A stretch of DNA of 64,000 nucleotides from Melanocharis versteri. Taxonomy: Eukaryota > Chordata > Aves > Passeriformes > Melanocharitidae. Position numbers and translations under genes: made by a program. This document shows positions 57,061-64,000 of the stretch, in pieces. Where the stretch lies: assembly GCA_013397845.1 (NCBI GenBank), contig VZTG01006295.1, forward strand, positions 258,740 to 322,739. The letters are read 5' to 3'. The notes beneath the pieces are model-generated. The model worked only from the letters and a program-made list of their open reading frames with translations, had not been told where the DNA came from and searched no databases. Position 1 is the first letter of the stretch. Each line of letters begins with the position of its first letter.

Positions 57061-60000
57061 CCCTGTGGAAAGCTGTCCATCACCTTCTGCCCTGGGGCTC
57101 AGGTGCTATCTGATCATTGCCATCCAGGTTTATTCCTGGACAATTGGTGCTGATTTGTTCCTTTGCCAGGGCTCTTGTATGAGTACTGCTCCCTCTTCAC
57201 AGCCCTTTGCCAATGGGGCTCTGTCCCTGCTCCGCCATTGTCCTGCTGGCCAGGCCATTACCTGGCTGTGCCACCCTTGGAACCAGCTCCCATCAGAGCT
57301 CATCTCTCTGTATTGTGCCAGTCCACAGGAGGTCATGCCAGGGCTGGTTCTTAATGATTCCCATATAATCCCTCTCCTACTGACCCTGGGATGGGCTGGC
57401 CTTTTCCACAGCTGTAGCCTGTCTCACCAGGGCACCCAGCCTTCTTCATTCCCCATGGTCAATGCCAAGGGCCACATGCAGAGAGTGCCCTGATGGTGCT
57501 CTTTGAGGGATGCAGCTATGCCCTATTTCTGTTGCTCCTATAAAGTCATGACAGGTCTTTCCCTGGCTTGCCAAGGCCCAGGGTGGGAATTTGCTTCCTT
57601 CCTCCCAGCAGTGAACATGAAAAGGTCGTTAGAACTTAGATTTTAGCAGGACATAAAACGAATGTGTAAAGCTGTGAGTGCTCTTGGAGGCTCTGGGGGG
57701 GCTACTGGGCAACCTGGCTGCCCCCAACCCTGGCACAGGGTGGACCTGGATGGGGGCTGGGCTGGGGGCACGGTGGGTTTGCTGCCTGCAATGTTCCCAC
57801 ATCCAAGGGTCCAGCGGCTGGGAGAGCCCATGGTGCTTCCCTGTCCTTTGGGATGCCCCAGAGCAGCCAGATGAGTGAAGGTGGGGAAATCCTGCAGTAG
57901 GACGGGCTTAGGGACTGGGGCTGTAGCCTAGCAACAGCCTCAATCATGGCATAATATAATTAATCCAGAGCTGGCTCAGTCTGCTGCATGAAGATACCAG
58001 GGCAAGTGGTTGAGCCTTTTTAACTTGCGGGTTTGCCTCCAAAACCAACCTGCAGCATCTCAGGCATGTCTGGCGTGTTCCTGGCACAGGGGTGCTCCAC
58101 GGTGAGTATCCAGGCTTCCTCTTCCAACCCCTTGGCAGGGCAGTTGCTGAGCAGAGGGAACTATCCTCTGGCACCTTCAGTGAGCCATTATGGGCGATCC
58201 TGTGGGCTCAGGAAGACCCCAGTGGGGTGAGGTGTGGCGAGGTCAGCTAAGCTGGGGGCTCAGGCAGCCTGTGGGGAACAGGGCTCCATTCTGCTCTGTG
58301 GGTTAAAGCAGGAGTGTCTGCGTGCACGTGTGCTCTGCTTGGAGCTGCATGGGGATACTGCCATGGGGCAGCCAGCCTGGGAAACCCTAAAACTCCTGGT
58401 TACCCCCAGGTTGTTGGCAGGCTCTGCCTTAGCGCAGGAGCAAGGAGGGGATGCAGTGGTGCAGCTCTTGGTCGCCACAGAAGGGAGATGGGAGGCGGAG
58501 GGGGGTGCTGTGCCTCCTGGTGGCAGGAGACACCTGCGGGATGTCAGTCCCGCCCCTCCATGCTCCAGGATGGCACGGAGAGCACTCCCAGTGCCTGAGG
58601 CTTGGCCTGGGTGGCAGCCACGGCTGCGGGAGGGAGCCAGCCAGCTGGGGAAAGAGCAGGCTTTTCCCTAGAGCTGGCAGGAGAAACACCCCTCCCTGTG
58701 CCTTTGGCAGGCAGCGGCTCCGTGGCAGGTGTGAGGTGATGGGTTCCCACCCGCTGGGACCGTCACCAGTGTCTGGGCACCCCTGCAGCTACAGGAGGTC
58801 CCAAGTGACCAGGCTGCTGTGTGGTATGACTGAGAGGGGCTGGAGAGAGGCTCAGCACCCTGCCCAGTGCACTGGTGGCAGGGCAACACCAAGATCCCTC
58901 CTCACACCCACCGTGGGGCACGAGGGTGTCTGAAACAGGGTTTGCCTCTGGCCCTGCTGTGGGTCAGCAGATGGATGCCTTGTGCCTGACCTCTAGACTG
59001 GTTTCCTGCGAGCCTTTGGGGACCGACTGGTCCTTCCCAAGGAACCCCAAGAGGAATGTGAGGTTCCAGCTCTCTGTGCAGGCAGGGACTTCTCAGCAGC
59101 TGCTCAAAAGGCTTCACCTCACCCTTGGGTGCCACCAAACCCATGGGGGCCGCAGGGCAGGATCCAGCTCCCTCCCCAGCCCCCAAGTGGGCAGCAGGGC
59201 CTGGTTTCTTCCTTGGTTCAGAGCTGGAGGCAGAGAGGGGATGAGGGGGAGAGAGAAGGAGAGAAGCTGGAAGGAGGGGAGACCCTCCTGCTCCCAGCCA
59301 GGCATCTGGCTCTGCCTCTCCCAGCTGTGGGATCCCCACGTTACCTTGGAAACAGGGGGTTTCGAAGCAGCTTGCAGTGGTGCTGCCTGCGGTGGGGGCA
59401 GAGGCCCATGCCTGCAGCCCTGCCCTGTCCTCCCTGTGCCCCAGCCCTGCCTGTGCTGCTCCCTCCTCAGCCCTCCCCCAGGGGCAGGGGTGGGATGGCT
59501 GCCAGACCCCTTCTGCTCCCCCACAGCTGGTCCTGCAGTGGGTGCTCTGTGCCTACCGTGTGCCCCCCGCTGTGGTTGCCCACACAGTGAGGATGGGGAA
59601 CAGAGAGCCCGGGACAAAGGGGAGGTATCAAATGATCAAATATTCGTCCCTGCTGTGAATTGAGCAGCGTGGGAGGGAGTGGGGAGCCTCAACACTTCCC
59701 AGAGTCATCCACGTCACACACAAGTCCCCAGCATGGTGAGGCACTGGGTGCCAGTCACCCCCATTTCCCACAGGGCGGGTGGGCACAGGTGGGTGCCACA
59801 GCCCCCCATCCACATTTTGGGGTGCCCCACACCGTTCCCCCAGTGCTGGAGCCCTCAGCACTGCTTGGGTGGCTGTAGCACCCGTGGGGAGGATCCAGCA
59901 GCCACCCCCTGCCCACAGGCCTGGCCAGCCCCAGCTGCAGCCTCTTCCCATGGAATCACATCCCACGGGAGCACGGCACGGGCCCAGCATCGCCTCCCGG

Positions 60001-63000
60001 TGCTGCGGGTGGCACCCTGACCCGTTCCGTGCTGCATTCGGGAAGCCGAGCGAGAGCCAGGAGCTGCCTCACCGGAGGCTCACGCTCGACTGGAGGCGCA
60101 CCTCAGCCCGTTCCTGGTGGAGCTGTCACCCTGCGAGTGCAATCGCCCTGACACCGGCTCCTTCTCGCAGGTGGCCGCGGGGACAGGCTGGTGGTGCCAG
60201 CGCCGCGCTGTCACTTGCCATCGCGGGCGCTGTGCTGAGCTGCGCAGCCTCCCCCGCACTCCGCTGTGCCACCGGGGCCACCCGGCCCTTCCCCAGAACA
60301 GCCGTTTTGGGAATCACCGTGCCTGAGGACCGCGGCTCCCAAGCTGCCGGCGGGGTCTGACGCCCCCCACCCCCGGCAGCCCCGGGCGTCTGCGGGCAGG
60401 AGCAGCCCACCCTATCCCTTGGACTGGCAAGGGCACCCCTGGGAGGACAGCCTGGCCCCCAGCTCCCCAGTTTGGGCATTCTGGGGACCTGTTGGCTGCT
60501 TGTCATCTGCCAGCCGGTCACGTCCTGCTGGGCAGATCCCAGAGCGCAGCGGGACTGGGCGAGCTGCCCCGTCCGTCAGGGAGGATGTGCCGTCCCGCCG
60601 CCCCTCAGTAACGCGCCCGGCACAGGGCAGAGGTGGAAATTGGTTTTTTGTGTTTAAGGTCCTTCGAGGTATTTTTCCCCAATTGCTTTCAGAGTTTCTC
60701 TGGGGAATCTCCTCCTTTCTCAGAGTGGGCCATGTAGGGTTCCCCTGGCATCACCACACCAGTGCCCCTGTCCTACTGCCAAACTGGGGCTGCTGGAGGG
60801 TCGCAGGATCTTACAAAATTTAGACAAACAGTATATTCAAATTAGATTTATTTTATAAAGCAGGTAAATCAATTAAAGCTCTGCCAACATTTGAATACAG
60901 GTTTGGGATGTCAAATGGAATTGGTACTGCCTGACTGACTCAAGAATTCCCAAGATTTTAGGACAGCTAACCCAGAATCTGCAATCACTCCCCCAGTAAG
61001 GTGAGGACTCTCAGCCTCAAGGAGTTCCTTTGGGCAGTGTCCCAACCAATGTGTTGGGTGGCCCCTTCCTGCTCTGAGCTGCACCAAGGGACGTGATGGG
61101 GCTGGATCAGGGGATCCGATATCCTGTGCCAGGTTAGTGTCAAATCTCACAGCGAGCTCTCGGCATGGCCTCAATGAATCGGTTTTTGAGGAAGGCTGGT
61201 GAGCCCCAACCCCCCCCTCCCAGGTTTGCAGCTGTGTAGGACAGGTGTGACCTCCCCATGTCCCTCCCAGGATGAGATGTGCCCTGCTTTGGATCTCACC
61301 AAATGCCCAGAGTCACCACAGACCTCCAGGGTGACCTGTGGGCATGTCGATCCTCTGTGCCTCAGTTTCCCCTTTGGATGGGGCCCAGCAGAACTAAGTC
61401 TGTCACTTGCAGGCACTTTGGCCAGGGACACACTGTCAGGGGCTGGTGGGGAAACTGAGTCACAGGGACACAGTGAACATTGTGGCTCTGTTCCCCATGG
61501 GGTCTGGGGGAGGACTCAGCACCGAGGAGGCAAAGACCCCACAGAAAGGGGGATTTTCCCCCACACTGGCTCAGCCTGGCTGCTCCTGGCCATGACAGCA
61601 AGCCACGGTGGGGCACCCCGGACTCAGGGACAGGAGCTGCTGCTGCCTGGGGACAGGCACAAGGCTGGCCTTTTCCTTGTAGGACTGCAGAAACGAGTCA
61701 GGCCTGTGTGATCCCTCTGGCCGCTCACTTGTTCCCCCAGCAGAACAGGAGTCCTGGCAGCTCGGCCAGGGACAAGCCTGGAGCTGCAGAGCCATGGCAG
61801 GGACCCAACACCTCTGTCCTCTGCCCAGCGGTAGGGGACAGTCCTGTCCCAATCTGCAGAGTCCTGCTGCCCACATGGCTGTGCCAAGGAGGTCCCCTCC
61901 ATCTGAGGGGCCGCCACCCCTGTGGGTGGTGGGCACGAGGCCAGGGACTGCCCCCCAGCCCTGCTATTCACCCCTTCTCAGTTCCCATGGGGCTGGGGCT
62001 GCCTCCCCTGCCTGAGTGCTGCAAACTGGGAACCTGAGGTGTCACAGCCCAAAGCAGCAGCACGGCCCCGTGCTCAGGGCAGGTGACAGCCCTGAGCCGC
62101 CACCACGACTGCAGCCCTCAGCTCCAACCTGCTCGAGGGGAATCTCCTCCTCTGCCACAGGCTGCCACTGGCTCGAGCAGGAGGAGGAGGAGGAGGAGGA
62201 GGAGGAGGGGAAGACAGTGTCCACAGCCCCATTGCCCTGAGCACATGACATGGCGCTGCCATCTCCGGTGCGTGGGGACCTGCCCGCGGTCCAGTTGGAT
62301 CCCTCAGCACTTTCCAGCCTGGAATAGCAGCCGCACACGGGGAGCAGATGGTCCCACTGTCTCCTGCCATGGGGCTTGGGAGACATGGTCCAGCCCGTTT
62401 GTTCCGATTTCAGACCTGTGGCCGCTCCAAAGCCCGGAGCTCCGGACAGGTGCCCTCAATCCATGCAGGTGTCACCCAGGGCCACAGCTGCATGGACAGA
62501 GGGTGGCACTGTAGGGGATGCCCTAAGGGCAGCGTACACCTCCATGCCGGGACTCTGCATTCCACAGGGATGGGCTCCTGCATCGTTCGGGTGATTGCAC
62601 CCACGGGGGATGTGGAGCCTGCCCGGTGCTCCCGCGTGCATCAGCGGCCACACCGGTGGTGCTCGGGGCTGGCTGGCGTGGGGCGGCGGCAGGCGGGAGC
62701 AGATGGAGCAGCACGGCGGGGACCGCGGGGGCAGGAAGCCGGAGGCAGCGGGAGCGGCTGGACCAGCAGCCGGAGCCCTGTGTCCTGCAGAGAGGAAAAT
62801 GGAAGTNTCTGAACATGGTGCAGGGGTCTCGGGGGTCTCCTGGTCCCGTGTGTGCAGCGGGGACAGGCTGACCCTGCTTCCAGCTCCTCCCCCAGCTCCT
62901 GTGCCACTCGTCAGTGCAATGAGTTCCTGGTGCTCAGCCCAGTCCCCAGGACACATAATGCTGGTCCCAGTGGGCTCAGCAATGCCCAGAGCTCCCAGGG

Positions 63001-63599
63001 GCATTCCTGCAGGAATCACAGCAGTGCCAGCCCACCACAGGCCCCCAGCACAGGTCTGCCTGTTGCAGCCACCAGAGACAGTGGAAGACTGTTCCTGGTG
63101 TTGCAGTGGAGGAAGGAAAGGGTCTTGGCTACAGGGATTTTGAATCAAGCAAATCCTGAGGTGCACCTGCCATGCAGGAACATGTGGAGAGCAGCAGCCT
63201 TGGATCAGGGCTCGGAGCCATGTGGGTCCCTTGCCAAGGCACCCACAGGTGCGGGGGCTGCCCCTGGAGCTGTGGGTAGCGGACAGCGGCTCAAGGAGGT
63301 GACGGGGAAACTGAGGCAGAGCTGTGGCGCAGGAGCCGTGCTATGCTGGAGACGCTGGGGCCGGAGTGTGCTGGGAGCTGTTCTGTGCCTCCTTCGTCCG
63401 TCTCCACCACTGAGCATCCCTGTGGGCTCCGGCCACCACAGGCAGCGACAGCCCCGGAGCCTCTGGGAAAACGAGGCCATTACATGGAGGAGCTTAGCGG
63501 GGGATTTCGCTGCCAGTCGGACCCGGCCGCGCAGGGCCTCGGTGGTGGGGCAAGGTCAGGCAGGACGGGCCTGGGGGGCTGCCCCCTGTGCAAGGGCAG
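57061..63599. other. GC-rich intergenic DNA
   Basis: No exon of a recognised gene was found on either strand. Long open frames here follow from high GC and show no conserved motif. An AT-rich patch at 60800-61165 and a (AGG)n run at 62179-62209 stand out. Undetermined bases are at 62807 and, further on, 63769. Confidence 0.65.
62179..62209 (+). repeat. (AGG)n microsatellite
   Basis: About ten uninterrupted AGG units. Confidence 0.95.
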
Positions 63600-64000
63600 G
63601 TGCCTGAGGGGGTCCCTGTACATGGTGGGGGGCTGAGCCCGGGTGCCCCGGCGGCATCGGCGGTCCCGCGGGCACTCACACCCATGGTGCGGGGGAACCC
63701 CCTGAGGGATGGCACCAGGGGTCCCCCAGACCCTGCTCGGAGGTCCTGGGGGGAGGGGGGATGCTGCGNGGGATGAGGACCGGTCCGGGGGCGGTGCCGG
63801 GGGAGGCTCCGGTCCCGGTGCCGGCCCCGCCGGTAACTCCGCCTGCCGTATTTATGGGAAAACAAGCGGCGGCATAGCGTTGGGCCGAGCCGTGCTGTGC
63901 CGCGCCGTGCCGCGCCGTGCCGTGCCTTGCCGGATCGGGCGGAGCCGGGCCATGGTCCCCGGGGCGGCGGCAGCCCCAGCCTAGCGCAGCGGCGGCGTCG
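63600..64000 (+). promoter_or_regulatory. CpG island, probable promoter and 5' UTR of the next gene
   Basis: Very GC- and CpG-rich, with a TATA-like tatttat at 63849-63855 inside ccgtatttatgggaaaac. It is followed by CGTGC-type repeats near 63890-63935 and a 10-codon open frame starting at ATG 63952 that stops at 63984. The short frame looks like an upstream ORF, so the main coding start lies beyond the window. Orientation is inferred from the TATA-like box; in mammals AJM1 follows RABL6 on the same strand, but nothing here identifies it. Confidence 0.5.

Noticed and set aside
58875..59663. 262-codon + frame in the 3' flank
   Set aside because: Low-complexity Gly/Pro/Ser/Cys content typical of GC-rich chance frames; several overlapping frames of similar length on both strands.
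62456..63607. Long overlapping frames on both strands (236 and 251 codons)
   Set aside because: They cross an N, have no motif and sit in GC-rich DNA with CpG-driven lack of stops.
63952..63984. ATG at the window end as the start of the next gene's protein
   Set aside because: It stops after 10 codons, so it is at most an upstream ORF.
1..64000. CRISPR arrays, operons, insertion sequences, rRNA or tRNA genes
   Set aside because: No regularly spaced direct repeats, no bacterial gene layout, and no cloverleaf with A/B boxes was found by eye; the window is vertebrate.

Overview
The window is vertebrate nuclear DNA, almost certainly from a bird. Its intergenic and intronic sequence is full of CR1 LINE fragments with the typical avian 3' end. 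It also carries two solo retroviral LTRs that can be delimited by target-site duplications, a short interstitial run of telomeric TTAGGG, and a GC-rich, CpG-bearing 3' flank. No operon, CRISPR array, rRNA or convincing tRNA was seen. Nearly all lines that look like open reading frames in the 3' third are chance frames in GC-rich DNA.

The window is essentially one gene. RABL6 (RBEL1/PARF/C9orf86) lies on the + strand from ATG 916 to stop 53117, in 15 coding exons that join without any frame break into 773 codons. The first third encodes an atypical Ras-like GTPase domain (exons 1-8). Exons 9-13 encode a long Pro/Ser/Ala-rich and acidic disordered region with short conserved motifs. Exons 14-15 encode a lysine-rich tail ending in Gly-Gly-Gly-Asp-Tyr-Glu-Glu-Leu. 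Splice sites are all GT-AG.

Layout: 1-770 is G-rich upstream DNA that may hold the last exon of an upstream gene. 770-1180 is the CpG-island promoter with exon 1. 1046-27561 holds introns 1-7 with exons 2-7. 27666-37127 is intron 8, rich in CR1. 37128-37480 is exon 9, preceded by a CR1 split by a 434-bp solo LTR. 37481-47063 holds introns 9 and 10 with large CR1 copies in opposite orientations. 47064-53117 holds exons 11-15. 53118-63600 is the 3' UTR and GC-rich intergenic DNA. 63600-64000 is a second CpG island with a TATA-like box, probably the promoter of the next gene, whose body is outside the window.

I found no previously undescribed system. The points most worth a second look are the retroelement insertions packed close to splice acceptors, a possible intronic polyadenylation site after exon 9 that would give a truncated RABL6, unassigned minus-strand open stretches in introns 8 and 10, and small CpG-rich or hairpin segments next to isolated N bases.
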